Assembly (NCBI GenBank): GCA_021813155.1
Contig: JAKALK010000005.1
Location: forward strand, 1-26,068
DNA: 26,068 nucleotides
Direction of reading: 5' to 3'
From: a bacterium
Lineage (GTDB): Bacteria; Patescibacteriota; Minisyncoccia; UBA6257; 2-01-FULL-56-20
The notes under the pieces were generated by a model, which saw only the letters and a list, made by a program, of their open reading frames with translations, was not told the DNA's origin and did no database searches. This document shows positions 1 through 7,754 of this stretch, piece after piece. Numbering within the stretch: position 1 is the first letter of the stretch; every line of letters begins with the position of its first letter. The translations under genes and the position numbers were made by a program.

Positions 1-1107
1 AACCGCCATAATAACAACTTGATTATTTTTGACCGCTTCTCTCTGGAAAACGCAAACCAGGTGGTTTTTGCTAAATCTGGCTCCGGTAAGTCGTACACTA
101 CTAAGCTCGAGATAATCAGGTATTTAATGACGGGAGTTGATGTGATCGTGATTGACCCAGAGAACGAATACAAAAGACTAGCCGAAGCTTTCGGGGGAAG
201 CTTTTTCAATATTTCTTTATCTTCCCAAGAACACATTAATCCGTTCGATGTGCCGATTGTGCCCGAGGGAGAAACTCCATCGGATGTCTTGCGTTCCCAT
301 ATAGTCAACTTGGCTGGGCTCCTAAAACTAATGCTTGGGAAAATGACAGTGGAAGAAGATGCGCTTTTAGATCGAGCCATTACCGAGACCTACGCTTCAC
401 GGGAAATTGTGGCGGGAGAAGATTTTTCTGGAGCCCAGCCTCCCCTTCTTGAAGATTTAGAGACAATTCTCCGTAACTTGGAGGGTGGTCGAGGACTGGC
501 AGAGCGGCTTTATAAATATACAAAAGGAAGCTTCGCGGGGTTTGTAAACCAATCGACTAATATCGATATTAATAATCGTTTAATTGTTTTTTCAATTCGA
601 GATCTCGAGGAAGAACTAAGGCCGATTGCAATGTATATAATTTTAAACTTCATCTGGAATCTTACTCGAGCCCAACTTAAAAAACGACTCTTAATTATTG
701 ACGAGGCTTGGTGGATGATGAAATACGAGGACAGTGCAACTTTCCTTTTTGGATTGGTGAAACGAGCAAGGAAATATTATTTGGGAGTTTCAACTATCAC
801 TCAAGATGTGGAAGATTTTTTGCGTTCGCCTTATGGGCGCCCAATTATAACCAACTCTTCCATCCAGATGCTCCTAAAGCAGGCGCCGGCTACAATTGAT
901 GTAGTCGCTAAGGCTTTCGGCCTAACCGAAGCCGAGAAAAATATGCTCTTAACCGCCGAGGTAGGCTCGGGACTTTTCTTCGCCGGGCGAAGACATGTGG
1001 CAATACAGATTATAGCTTCTTACTTTGAGGACCAATTAATTACCACTAACCCGCAGCAGCTACTAGAAGAAAAAGAAGAGGCAAAACCGGCAAAAAATGG
1101 ACAGTGA
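1..1107 (+). CDS. VirB4-like conjugal transfer/secretion ATPase, C-terminal part (5' partial)
   Basis: The frame is open from base 1, so the gene begins outside the window; 368 residues remain. VirB4 ATPases power type IV secretion and pilus assembly from the cytoplasmic membrane face. A Walker A motif (KSGSGKSYTT) lies near residue 25, followed by VIVIDPENEY, and the Walker B LLIIDEAWWMM is about 230 residues in, then a TITQDVEDFL segment; this order is typical of the VirB4/TraC/HerA-FtsK-like ATPase domain. The N-terminal VirB4 domain is missing only because of the window edge. The stop overlaps the next gene by 11 nt, so the two are probably translationally coupled. The following genes encode membrane and exported proteins, one VirB2-like, which supports a secretion or pilus locus. 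The family call is firm; the substrate is unknown. Confidence 0.9.
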   Translation, partial: NRHNNNLIIFDRFSLENANQVVFAKSGSGKSYTTKLEIIRYLMTGVDVIVIDPENEYKRLAEAFGGSFFNISLSSQEHINPFDVPIVPEGETPSDVLRSHIVNLAGLLKLMLGKMTVEEDALLDRAITETYASREIVAGEDFSGAQPPLLEDLETILRNLEGGRGLAERLYKYTKGSFAGFVNQSTNIDINNRLIVFSIRDLEEELRPIAMYIILNFIWNLTRAQLKKRLLIIDEAWWMMKYEDSATFLFGLVKRARKYYLGVSTITQDVEDFLRSPYGRPIITNSSIQMLLKQAPATIDVVAKAFGLTEAEKNMLLTAEVGSGLFFAGRRHVAIQIIASYFEDQLITTNPQQLLEEKEEAKPAKNGQ

Positions 1108-1822
1108 AGCAAAAAAGGAGTTCGAGATGCCCGAGATAGTCTTGAGTTTATGTTTCACTTTTGTGAGCGACGTGTTAGCTCTTTTCGCCCTACTTATCTC
1201 TTTTGTACCGGTGGTAGGCCAAATAGCCTTGGTGAGTTCAAAGATATTTAGTTTTGCAATCTTCCTTATTATTCAAGGGTGGCTCTTTATTAAGGGAGCG
1301 AAATCGCCAAACCAGTCAATTTCGAAATGGCTGACCAAATTAATATTTTCCGGAGGGAGCACTTTAGATATATCAGGAATTCCTTTTGCCCAAACGACGT
1401 CTTTGGCGGCAGTAATTTGGATGGGGAACCACCCAAAAGCCGCAGCCTTAGCAACTACGGCAGCATTGGCCGTGGCGACTGGCGGGGCTGGGGCGGCAGC
1501 TGGAGCAGCTGGAGCAGCCGGAGCAGCGGAAGCCGGCGGAGCAGCCGCGGCCCAGGGAACGATTGGAGCGCAAGCTACTAGAGCAACCTTAGCTGGCGGC
1601 CGAACAATGGGGGCAGTTGGCGCCGACGTAGGAGAGACTGGAGCTTCAATGGAAACGGCTGGAGTAAAAACAGGGACTCAGCTTCCGGGGAAAGGCAGCG
1701 ACCTAGAAGAGGCCCTAGGAGCAAGAAAAGAATCAATTAGAGAAATAATAGATATTATGCAGAGAATGCCCGAACCAGAGGCGGCGAGCGACGACGAGGA
1801 ATCGGATCAGGAAGTGGCCTAA
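1097..1822 (+). CDS. Ala/Gly-rich membrane protein of the VirB4 locus, function unknown
   Basis: A 241-residue protein that I do not recognise by family. The ATG lies inside the end of the VirB4 gene (11-nt overlap). Residues ~10-60 form two hydrophobic segments (VLSLCFTFVSDVLALFALLI and a second ending FLIIQGWLFI). A region around DISGIPFAQTTSLAAV follows, then about 60 residues made almost only of Ala and Gly, then an acidic, charged C-terminus ending EESDQEVA. Position between a VirB4 ATPase and a VirB2-like protein suggests an inner-membrane component of the same apparatus. The GC-rich Ala/Gly tract contrasts with the AT-richer neighbours and could be flexible or low-complexity sequence. 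Function is inferred from context only. Confidence 0.75.
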   Translation: MDSEAKKEFEMPEIVLSLCFTFVSDVLALFALLISFVPVVGQIALVSSKIFSFAIFLIIQGWLFIKGAKSPNQSISKWLTKLIFSGGSTLDISGIPFAQTTSLAAVIWMGNHPKAAALATTAALAVATGGAGAAAGAAGAAGAAEAGGAAAAQGTIGAQATRATLAGGRTMGAVGADVGETGASMETAGVKTGTQLPGKGSDLEEALGARKESIREIIDIMQRMPEPEAASDDEESDQEVA

Positions 1823-1858
1823 GAAATAGTTTCCTCAGGGAGCAATTTCGAAGAGTGT

Positions 1859-1864
1859 TATAAT
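1859..1864 (+). promoter_or_regulatory. Candidate -10 box (TATAAT)
   Basis: A consensus TATAAT overlaps the first possible ATG (1863) of the next gene, so that ATG would lie inside the promoter and not in the transcript. This favours the downstream ATG at 1881. No good -35 hexamer is visible 17 nt upstream. Confidence 0.5.
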
Positions 1865-1880
1865 GTCTAAAGAGAGACTT

Positions 1881-2552
1881 ATGAAAAAAGTTGGGTTAAT
1901 ACTAATAGGAATATTATTTATTTTGGGTGTTGTTTCGGTATCAGCTGATGAGAGCGGAGCAGAGATGTTGTTTAGTTGGCATGCTTACAGTTACACTCCG
2001 AGTGGTTTTGATGGGCGCGCTTTACCTATAACAGGAACTTTGATTGAAGCAGGGTTTGATTTAGTTCAGGGAGGTAAGTTAGTAAACCTTAAAGACCAGA
2101 TTATCTACTGGTATTGGAATGATAGTCCGATTGGAGGAGGTAAAGGCGTGCAGAAGATAAGCTTTAGACCAACCCAAGAAGGGGTTCAAAAACTCACGGT
2201 GAAATTGCCGGGATATAATAATGGAGGCATAGTTAGAAACTTTAAGATTCCAGTAGTAACCCCGGAAGCTGTAATTGAAGCTCCTTTTCAAAAAGGAAAT
2301 TTTTCTAGTTTAAATTTAAAGGTGCAGGGCCGGCCATACTTTTTTAATGTTTTGAAATCCGATGCTTTACAGTTTCTTTGGGACGTAAATGGCCAGAAGC
2401 CCAGTAATACGGAAAATAGCGACGTTTTAAATATAAATTTAGATCAAAGTGTTTCCAGTGGCAGCCAGTTCCAAATCAACCTTTCTATCAGTAATCCGAG
2501 GACATTTTTAGAAACCGATTCCGAAACTAAAGTCTTCAATTTTATAAAATGA
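1881..2552 (+). CDS. Exported beta-rich protein of the secretion-like locus
   Basis: The start at 1881 is preferred over 1863 because a TATAAT box overlaps the earlier ATG, AGAGAG lies just upstream of 1881, and the product then begins MKKVGLILIGILFILGVVSV, a good signal peptide ending near SADE. The mature part (~200 aa) has alternating polar/hydrophobic strands and phrases such as ISFRPTQEGVQKLTVKLPGY and LQFLWDVNGQKPS, like Ig/PKD-type folds in which a 'word' is compared to an engineered noun; this is a resemblance only. It ends in an ATGA overlap with the next gene, so the two are likely co-translated. It is probably a surface or periplasm-like component of the apparatus. No family is recognised. 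Confidence 0.7.
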   Translation: MKKVGLILIGILFILGVVSVSADESGAEMLFSWHAYSYTPSGFDGRALPITGTLIEAGFDLVQGGKLVNLKDQIIYWYWNDSPIGGGKGVQKISFRPTQEGVQKLTVKLPGYNNGGIVRNFKIPVVTPEAVIEAPFQKGNFSSLNLKVQGRPYFFNVLKSDALQFLWDVNGQKPSNTENSDVLNINLDQSVSSGSQFQINLSISNPRTFLETDSETKVFNFIK

Positions 2553-3247
2553 AACAATTAGTTAAGAATAAATGGTTAATAGGAGTGTTTCTTTTGGCAG
2601 GAATTTTAATCTGGGAGACGGCGATGGCAGCTGAAATTCGCCTGATTAACCCAAACATCCCTGGCACCGCCCCGGCGAGTCAAACTCAACCCAACCCTGT
2701 TGGACTAATTGGTAATCTTTACCAATTTGCTCTTATGCTAGGAGGTGTTTTGGCTTTTGTAGTAATTATTTATGCTGCAATCCGCCACGCAATTTTTGCT
2801 GGGAATCCTTCCCAGCAAAGCGACGCCAAAGACATGATCAAACAAGCCTTAGCTGGCCTTTTGCTTCTAATGGGAGCTTTCATCTTACTAAACTTTCTGA
2901 ATCCAAAGCTGACAAAATTACAGATTAAGGCTATCGAACCGATACAAACGCCGTCTACGACCGTTGCGGGTGGGGCATCAAATGTGAAGGAATGCGGGGG
3001 GGCAAATTATGGCTACTGCTGGGAAGGAAGTTGTGTAATAGTTTCTTCCGCAGGAGCTACCACGGTTTGGGGGTGCCAGACGGGCTCCGTTCAGGGTGGC
3101 TATGGGTGCGATAGAATAAGGCCGGCTGGAGAAGTTATGTGCGCGGAGACTCAGGCAGCTTGCCAAGCCTTTATAGCGAATGGATTTTGTAAACAAGGAA
3201 GTTGTAGTCTTAGACCTGAGTGCGGAAGAGCTGCACCGCATAGCTAA
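2549..3247 (+). CDS. VirB2/TrbC-like two-helix membrane protein with Cys-rich C-terminal domain
   Basis: A 232-residue protein. A signal peptide (KNKWLIGVFLLAGILIWETA, cleavage probably after AMA) is followed by a Pro-rich linker and two transmembrane helices (LYQFALMLGGVLAFVVIIYA and MIKQALAGLLLLMGAFILLN) joined by a short loop with AGNPSQQSDAKD. This is the VirB2/TrbC pilin topology, commonly seen next to VirB4 genes. Unlike a normal short pilin, it continues past residue ~135 with a Thr/Pro linker and an ~85-residue tail holding ten Cys (for example YCWEGSC, FCKQGSC). An even number of Cys in an exported domain fits disulfides. The ATG overlaps the upstream stop (ATGA), and the next gene begins 6 nt after the stop. 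The pilin-like core is supported; the role of the tail is unknown. Confidence 0.8.
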   Translation: MKQLVKNKWLIGVFLLAGILIWETAMAAEIRLINPNIPGTAPASQTQPNPVGLIGNLYQFALMLGGVLAFVVIIYAAIRHAIFAGNPSQQSDAKDMIKQALAGLLLLMGAFILLNFLNPKLTKLQIKAIEPIQTPSTTVAGGASNVKECGGANYGYCWEGSCVIVSSAGATTVWGCQTGSVQGGYGCDRIRPAGEVMCAETQAACQAFIANGFCKQGSCSLRPECGRAAPHS

Positions 3248-3253
3248 AAACCA

Positions 3254-4414
3254 ATGAAACGACTTATTATAATCATAATAATATTGGCGATAGCGGGAGG
3301 TTTGATAGTGGGAGGGTATTTTATGAGGAAGAAGGGCGGTACTCCGAGCGGAGAAAGCCAGCCTTCGACTACTCTTCCTATAGAGACGGGGGCCGTGCAC
3401 CCAACATCGAGCGTGCCCGCATCTTCTGGAAAATTGAAACAATTGAGCGCGGTTGAAACTTACGACTACTTTGTAAAAAACGATGGTACGATTATAGCCT
3501 TGGGAATAGAAGGACAGATTACAGAACTCAAGCCTTCCGGCGAAGCATCGGTTTTAAGCGCCACGCCGATTAAAAATATAATTCACAGTTCCTTTTCTTA
3601 TGATGGGAATAAAATAGCTCTGGCTTTTGGAGAACCGGATAAAGTCCAAGTAAGCGTCTATGATCTTAATGAGAAGACGTGGAAGCCGATTGATATTCGA
3701 GCTTCTAACTTCGATTGGTCGCCGAAAAGTTACGAAATTGCTTATTTGGCACCGAAGGGAGACGGGCAATTGCTTTATACTTGGAATTTGGGAGAGGCTA
3801 AAGCAAAACCGAGAGAATGGATAGAAATTAAGGCACCGGCTTTAGCGCCTATCTGGACACGTCCTAATTTAATATTGCTAACAGAGAGAGGAAGCGCACT
3901 TATTGAGAGCCAGTTATGGAGTTTTGACTTAAGTAAAAAATTGTTGAGTCCGCTTTTAGTTAATCAGGAGGGGTTAAATGTTTTAGCCCAAAAAAACGGG
4001 GAGCAATTGTTAGTTTTTAAGAGTTCTAGTGACCAGGTGGGTGGAGGTTTATTCTTAGTGGATCAAGGCGGAAAATCTAGCCGTTCTCTTAATTTTTTAA
4101 CCCTGCCTTCAAAATGTTTTTTTGGAGCGCATCTTCTAAAATCAACCTCTTCGGAGGTGACTACTTCAACCACTTGGTTAAGTTGCGCAATACCAAATGA
4201 ATCCCTCTCTAACTCCCAGCTGCCAGACGATTACCAAAAAAAGAAATTCCTTATAAATGACAGTCTTTACCAGATAAATCTAGCCGATGGGGGTATAAAA
4301 GCGATTTTTTCAGGCGCCGATCTGGGACTTGATATTTCCCAGCTTAAAATCAGCAACCAAAAAATCTACTTCGTTAATCGAGCTAATCAGAGATTGTACG
4401 CCTTAACTTTATAA
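3254..4414 (+). CDS. Membrane-anchored beta-propeller-like protein
   Basis: A 386-residue protein with one N-terminal membrane anchor (RLIIIIIILAIAGGLIVGGY) followed by a Lys patch, a Ser/Thr/Pro linker (~25-55) and a long soluble domain. The soluble part shows repeated strand patterns with WSPKSYEIAYL, SYDGNKIALAFG, LWSFDLSKKLLSPLL and IYFVNRANQRLYAL, as in TolB/WD40-like propellers where each blade carries a 'DG.IAL' or 'FDL' step. It lies 6 nt after the VirB2-like gene, so it is likely the last gene of this operon and an extracytoplasmic accessory part. It faces the convergent jag gene across only 15 nt. The fold is inferred from pattern, and no catalytic motif is visible. Confidence 0.7.
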   Translation: MKRLIIIIIILAIAGGLIVGGYFMRKKGGTPSGESQPSTTLPIETGAVHPTSSVPASSGKLKQLSAVETYDYFVKNDGTIIALGIEGQITELKPSGEASVLSATPIKNIIHSSFSYDGNKIALAFGEPDKVQVSVYDLNEKTWKPIDIRASNFDWSPKSYEIAYLAPKGDGQLLYTWNLGEAKAKPREWIEIKAPALAPIWTRPNLILLTERGSALIESQLWSFDLSKKLLSPLLVNQEGLNVLAQKNGEQLLVFKSSSDQVGGGLFLVDQGGKSSRSLNFLTLPSKCFFGAHLLKSTSSEVTTSTTWLSCAIPNESLSNSQLPDDYQKKKFLINDSLYQINLADGGIKAIFSGADLGLDISQLKISNQKIYFVNRANQRLYALTL

Positions 4415-4429
4415 AAGAAGACTCTCGGC

Positions 4430-4867
4430 TTACTCTTTAAGACGCTTAATGACAACGTGGCGTTCTTTTTTGAGGCCGCTGCTCTCGGTTTTGACATCAG
4501 GATGAACAGCTAGAGCAAGGTGGACCAGGCGCCGTTCATAAGAATTCATAACCGGCAACGAAATGTCTTCGCCAGTAGCTAAGACTTTTTTAGCGGCCGC
4601 CTTAGCTAATTCAGTAATTAGATTCTCGCGTTCCTGTCGATAGTTATTAAAATCAAAAAAGACGGGCGGCTGATTATTTTTGCGAGCAATCATCTGAATA
4701 AAATGATTAACGCTTTCTACAAAAACGGGGAGGCTTTCTTTAATTAGAGAGGGGTTATCGTAAATAAAAACCAACCCACGCTCGGTGGTTTGATCAACTT
4801 CTACCCGGAAATCTCGGAAACCGATTAGTTCAATCAGTTTTTTGACGAATTCTTCCCAAGGGTTCAT
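4430..4867 (-). CDS. jag: Jag/KhpB-type RNA-binding protein (KH + R3H)
   Basis: A 145-residue protein. Jag (KhpB) binds RNA and is linked to cell division and envelope control in Firmicutes; its gene normally follows yidC. An N-terminal KH-like segment covers about residues 1-75, and the C-terminal R3H region carries NSYERRLVHLALAVHP, which matches the R3H signature (R..H......V) followed by SSGLKKERHVVI, a hallmark of Jag. The protein is shorter than the ~200-aa Firmicute form and lacks the extra N-terminal Jag domain. The start lies inside the end of yidC (38-nt overlap), which implies translational coupling. The conserved rpmH-rnpA-yidC-jag order confirms the call. Confidence 0.88.
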   Translation of the reverse strand: MNPWEEFVKKLIELIGFRDFRVEVDQTTERGLVFIYDNPSLIKESLPVFVESVNHFIQMIARKNNQPPVFFDFNNYRQERENLITELAKAAAKKVLATGEDISLPVMNSYERRLVHLALAVHPDVKTESSGLKKERHVVIKRLKE

Positions 4868-5564
4868 TGTGAGTGGTTTCTCGATTGATGATTAATTGCT
4901 GCCCGACTGAAAATAGAGAACTGACAAGCCAGAAAAGCCCGAGGGCGGAAGGAAGCCGAGAGAGCACAACAATTGTCAGAATGGGACCTAGAAAAACCAT
5001 GTTTCGAGTCATCCTCTCGGCAGGAGTAGGAGAATGGCCTGGCTCTGGTTTGGTTAGGCTTAACTTACCTTGAAGATATTGCAAAAAGGCAGCTAAACCA
5101 ACTATCAAGATATTACTTTCTGCTAAACTAATCAAGCCCAGAAAGGAAAAATTAAGATGCAGCGGTGGAGAGATAAAACTGTAAAGTCCTGAAAGAGATT
5201 CGGGAGCCAAGCTTTTAGCGAAGACTCGATAGAGCGCTATTAGGATCGGGATTTGAACGAGGAGTAGGAGAAATCCAGAGAATGGGTTTAAGTTATGTTC
5301 TTTGTAGAGTTCTAGCATGGCTTTCGCCTGTTTTTCTTTGTCGTTTTTGTGCTGCTCCTGAAGTTTTTTTATTTTGGGTTGAATTTCTTGCATCCTTTTT
5401 TGATGGCGCGCACTTTTCTGGAAAATAGGAAAGAGAATTAAACGAATAAGAATAGTGAGAAGAATAATCGCCACACCTAAATCGCCGAAAGCGATAGTGT
5501 TGTAGAGAAAAATTAAGATGTTCAGAAGAGGTTGATAGAGGATAACGTGAAAGAGATTAGACAT
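4830..5564 (-). CDS. yidC: YidC/Oxa1/Alb3 membrane protein insertase
   Basis: A 244-residue insertase that places membrane proteins into the lipid bilayer with or without SecYEG. Five hydrophobic segments are visible: NILIFLYNTIAF, GVAIILLTILIRLILFP (the conserved helix with the key Arg), LLLLVQIPILIALYRVF, the ILIVGLAAFLQYL region and the LGLFWLVSSLFSVGQ region near the end. The charged hairpin RHQKRMQEIQPKIKKLQEQH between the second and third segments is the family's cytoplasmic coiled region. There is no large periplasmic domain, as in Gram-positive and CPR forms. The gene overlaps rnpA by 8 nt upstream and jag by 38 nt downstream. Confidence 0.95.
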   Translation of the reverse strand: MSNLFHVILYQPLLNILIFLYNTIAFGDLGVAIILLTILIRLILFPIFQKSARHQKRMQEIQPKIKKLQEQHKNDKEKQAKAMLELYKEHNLNPFSGFLLLLVQIPILIALYRVFAKSLAPESLSGLYSFISPPLHLNFSFLGLISLAESNILIVGLAAFLQYLQGKLSLTKPEPGHSPTPAERMTRNMVFLGPILTIVVLSRLPSALGLFWLVSSLFSVGQQLIINRETTHNEPLGRIRQKTD

Positions 5565-5868
5565 TTTGAATTTGGTTAAAAATGTGATTGATAGAGACCA
5601 AGACGTCGCTTTTAGGAGGAGAAGAAGAAAATATCACCAGAATATCTTTACCTAAGTCGGGCAATTTTTGGAGAGTATCCAAAACCTTGCGCTTAAGGAA
5701 GTGGCGCTTAGTGGATTTGGGTTCTACTTTAGAACTTATAATAACACCGAGACGATTATACCTCAATTTGTTTCCAATAACCTTTGTAGTCCCGAATGAA
5801 TGACGAAAAACAAAGTATCCCCTCTTAGGGAAAGAAGAGATAGGGAGGCGAAGTTTTTTACTAATCAT
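5557..5868 (-). CDS. rnpA: Ribonuclease P protein component
   Basis: A 103-residue basic protein, the protein subunit that helps RNase P RNA process the 5' end of tRNAs. The core helix reads STKRHFLKRKVLDTL, corresponding to the RNR motif helix (usually R.RIKR), with KRH in place of the commonest RNR. The N-terminal strand YFVFRHSFG matches the substrate-binding FxVxR.. segment. Length is slightly below the usual ~115. It sits 72 nt downstream of rpmH and overlaps yidC, as in most bacteria. Confidence 0.9.
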   Translation of the reverse strand: MISKKLRLPISSFPKRGYFVFRHSFGTTKVIGNKLRYNRLGVIISSKVEPKSTKRHFLKRKVLDTLQKLPDLGKDILVIFSSSPPKSDVLVSINHIFNQIQNV

Positions 5869-5940
5869 AGACAGGGAGAAGAGGACTTAGGCTCTCTTTG
5901 AGAATAAGGGGTTTAAGAAGCAACTAAAAGAAGATTAAAC

Positions 5941-6075
5941 CTAAACCGACAGGCGTCGGCGGCCCTTACTGCGTCGGCGGCTTAGAACTCGTCGTCCACT
6001 GGGCGTTCTCTGCCTAGAACGGAAACCGTGAGCTTTGGCTCTTTTTCTTTTTTTAGGCTGATAAGTGCGAGACAT
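5941..6075 (-). CDS. rpmH: 50S ribosomal protein L34
   Basis: A 44-residue ORF, too short for most ORF cut-offs but unmistakable: it begins MSRTYQPKKRKRAKAHGF, followed by RSRQRTPSGRRVLSRRRSKG and ends RRRLSV. This is L34, with the TYQP start (rather than the commoner MKRTYQP), the central GFRxR and the RRxKGR tail. L34 is a small basic protein of the large subunit. It is transcribed away from dnaA, and rnpA follows 72 nt later, the standard arrangement at bacterial replication origins. Confidence 0.97.
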   Translation of the reverse strand: MSRTYQPKKRKRAKAHGFRSRQRTPSGRRVLSRRRSKGRRRLSV

Positions 6076-6227
6076 AGTATGTAATAAAAACTGATTCTGT
6101 AAATTTTAACACTTAATTTCCAAAAATCAACCTGACTGATTGGTAAAATAAGTTTTCAACAACTATTCCCCAACTCGACCTCCCGGTTCACTTTGACTAG
6201 TCTAGATTTGTGATTACAATAAGCCTA
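6076..6227 (+). promoter_or_regulatory. rpmH-dnaA divergent intergenic region, candidate origin/promoter segment
   Basis: About 150 nt between divergent rpmH and dnaA. It holds an AT-rich half next to rpmH and, at 6153-6161, TTTTCAACA, one base off the relaxed DnaA-box pattern TTWTNCACA, followed by ATTCCCCAAC. No perfect DnaA box (TTATCCACA) is seen. It must carry the promoters for both genes, but no clear pair of -35/-10 hexamers stands out. Confidence 0.4.
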
Positions 6228-7592
6228 ATGGATCTGAACCAGCTTTGGCAGCTAACTTTAAGTGAGATGGAGGTTCAGCTCTCGCGGGCTAGTTTCGCGA
6301 CATGGCTCAAAAATAGTCAATTAGTTGACAAGAGAGAGGGTATATTTTATATTGCGCTGCCCAACAACTTCGCAAAGGAGTGGATTGAGAACAAGTACCA
6401 GAAGAATATATTGGGAATAATTAGAAATTTTGATAGTTCGGCTCGAAAATTGGAGTTTATAGTTACTAACCAAGAGCCGAAGGCTCTTACTAGAAAGCAA
6501 GTAGAGGTTGATTTTAATAAACTAGATACTCAGGCTGGTTTGGATTTGGTTAAAATTGATCCGGACACCAATCTTAACCCCAGGTACACTTTAGATTCTT
6601 TTATAGTTGGAGCTTCAAATGAGTTAGCTCACGCCGCAGCTTCGGCAATTGTCCACGAAGTGGGCTCAAAATATAATCCTTTTTTCATTTATGGAGGGGT
6701 TGGTCTAGGGAAAACCCATCTTATCCAGGCGATTGGCAATGAAATCAAGAATTACTATAAGGGCAAGTTGAGGCCAAAGTATGTTTCATCGGAGAAGTTC
6801 ACCAGCGATGTGGTTTGGGCGATCCGAAACAAGCGGATGGAAGATATGAAAAAGAAATATCGCGACTGCGATGTTTTAATTATTGACGATATCCAATTCA
6901 TCGGAGGAAAAGAGAAAACAGAAGAAGAATTTTTTCACACCTTTAATGCTTTGTACGAAAATAATAAGCAAATTATCATCTCTTCAGATCGCCCCCCCCA
7001 ATCAATACCAACCTTAGAAGAAAGATTGAGGTCTCGTTTTGATGGTGGGCTGACTGCTGATATTAGTTACCCAGAATACGAGATGCGGGTGGCAATAATA
7101 AAAAATCGCCTCCAAATTTCAAATCGGCAATTGCCGGATCACGTAATAGACCTAGTTGCTAATTCTATAAAACGCAATATTCGTGAACTTGAAGGGGTGC
7201 TTAATAAAATTTTATTCTACCAAGAGAAAAAAGGAACTGAGATAGACAAGAAAACGGCCCAAGAAATTATAGAAAAATCAACCCAAAGTTTCCTGGGGCG
7301 AATTACTGATGATCAAATTCTAAAAGCGGTGGCCGATTTTTATCATACAGAGGTTCCTAACTTGATTGGCCGATCTCGTAAGAAAGAGATGGTGGAACCA
7401 AGACAGGTGGCAATGTACTTACTTCGGGATATCCTCCGGATGTCGTATCCATATATTGGGGAAAAGCTTGGGCGAGATCACACCACTGTTATTCACTCAT
7501 TTGAGAAAATAAACCAAGAAATAAATAAGAATTCCCCCTTCAACCAAAAAATTATTATGATCAAGGAATCTCTTTATAATAAGAATCAGTAA
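6228..7592 (+). CDS. dnaA: Chromosomal replication initiator DnaA
   Basis: The 454-residue initiator opens the origin and loads the replicative helicase. I chose ATG 6228 over GTG 6210 because the product then begins MDLNQLWQLTLSEME, the normal DnaA domain I start. Domain I is ~1-85 (with FATWLKNSQL), then a short linker; the AAA+ domain has Walker A GGVGLGKT (~156-163), Walker B VLIIDDIQF (~216-224) and sensor ISSDRPP; the C-terminal DNA-binding domain carries GRDHTTVIHSFEKI, the signature helix that reads DnaA boxes. The length is typical. It is followed 162 nt later by dnaN, the usual order. No Shine-Dalgarno site precedes either start. Confidence 0.97.
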   Translation: MDLNQLWQLTLSEMEVQLSRASFATWLKNSQLVDKREGIFYIALPNNFAKEWIENKYQKNILGIIRNFDSSARKLEFIVTNQEPKALTRKQVEVDFNKLDTQAGLDLVKIDPDTNLNPRYTLDSFIVGASNELAHAAASAIVHEVGSKYNPFFIYGGVGLGKTHLIQAIGNEIKNYYKGKLRPKYVSSEKFTSDVVWAIRNKRMEDMKKKYRDCDVLIIDDIQFIGGKEKTEEEFFHTFNALYENNKQIIISSDRPPQSIPTLEERLRSRFDGGLTADISYPEYEMRVAIIKNRLQISNRQLPDHVIDLVANSIKRNIRELEGVLNKILFYQEKKGTEIDKKTAQEIIEKSTQSFLGRITDDQILKAVADFYHTEVPNLIGRSRKKEMVEPRQVAMYLLRDILRMSYPYIGEKLGRDHTTVIHSFEKINQEINKNSPFNQKIIMIKESLYNKNQ

Positions 7593-7754
7593 GAAGTTAT
7601 TCTTGAGTTACTCACAGATTTTTTTCGCCAGAGAAAAGACGAAGAGGAAAAAGTCTTTGAAAATAGAGGAGGAAAAGAGATTGAAATTTTTATCCCCAAA
7701 GTTGTACAACTACTAACATCAATAAATAATAAATTAATTAATAATAAGTTATTA
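7593..7754 (+). other. dnaA-dnaN intergenic region, candidate oriC with AT-rich unwinding element
   Basis: The 162-nt gap has features expected of an origin: TTATCCCCA at 7690-7698 (one mismatch to the DnaA box TTATCCACA), TTACTCACA at 7608-7616 (two mismatches), a perfect 10-bp palindrome GTTGTACAAC at 7701-7710, and then about 40 nt of nearly pure A/T (7720-7756) with AATAAT/AATTAATT repeats, which could be the DNA unwinding element. The dnaN start lies at the edge of this AT-rich tract. Box matches are weak, so this is a candidate only. Confidence 0.5.

Noticed and set aside
1327..1581. 84-aa plus-strand ORF rich in Ser/Gly/Arg
   Set aside because: An alternative-frame shadow of the Ala/Gly-rich membrane protein, caused by the GC-rich tract.
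4873..5073. Plus-strand ORF of 66 aa inside yidC
   Set aside because: Fully antisense to yidC, with no RBS or recognisable product.
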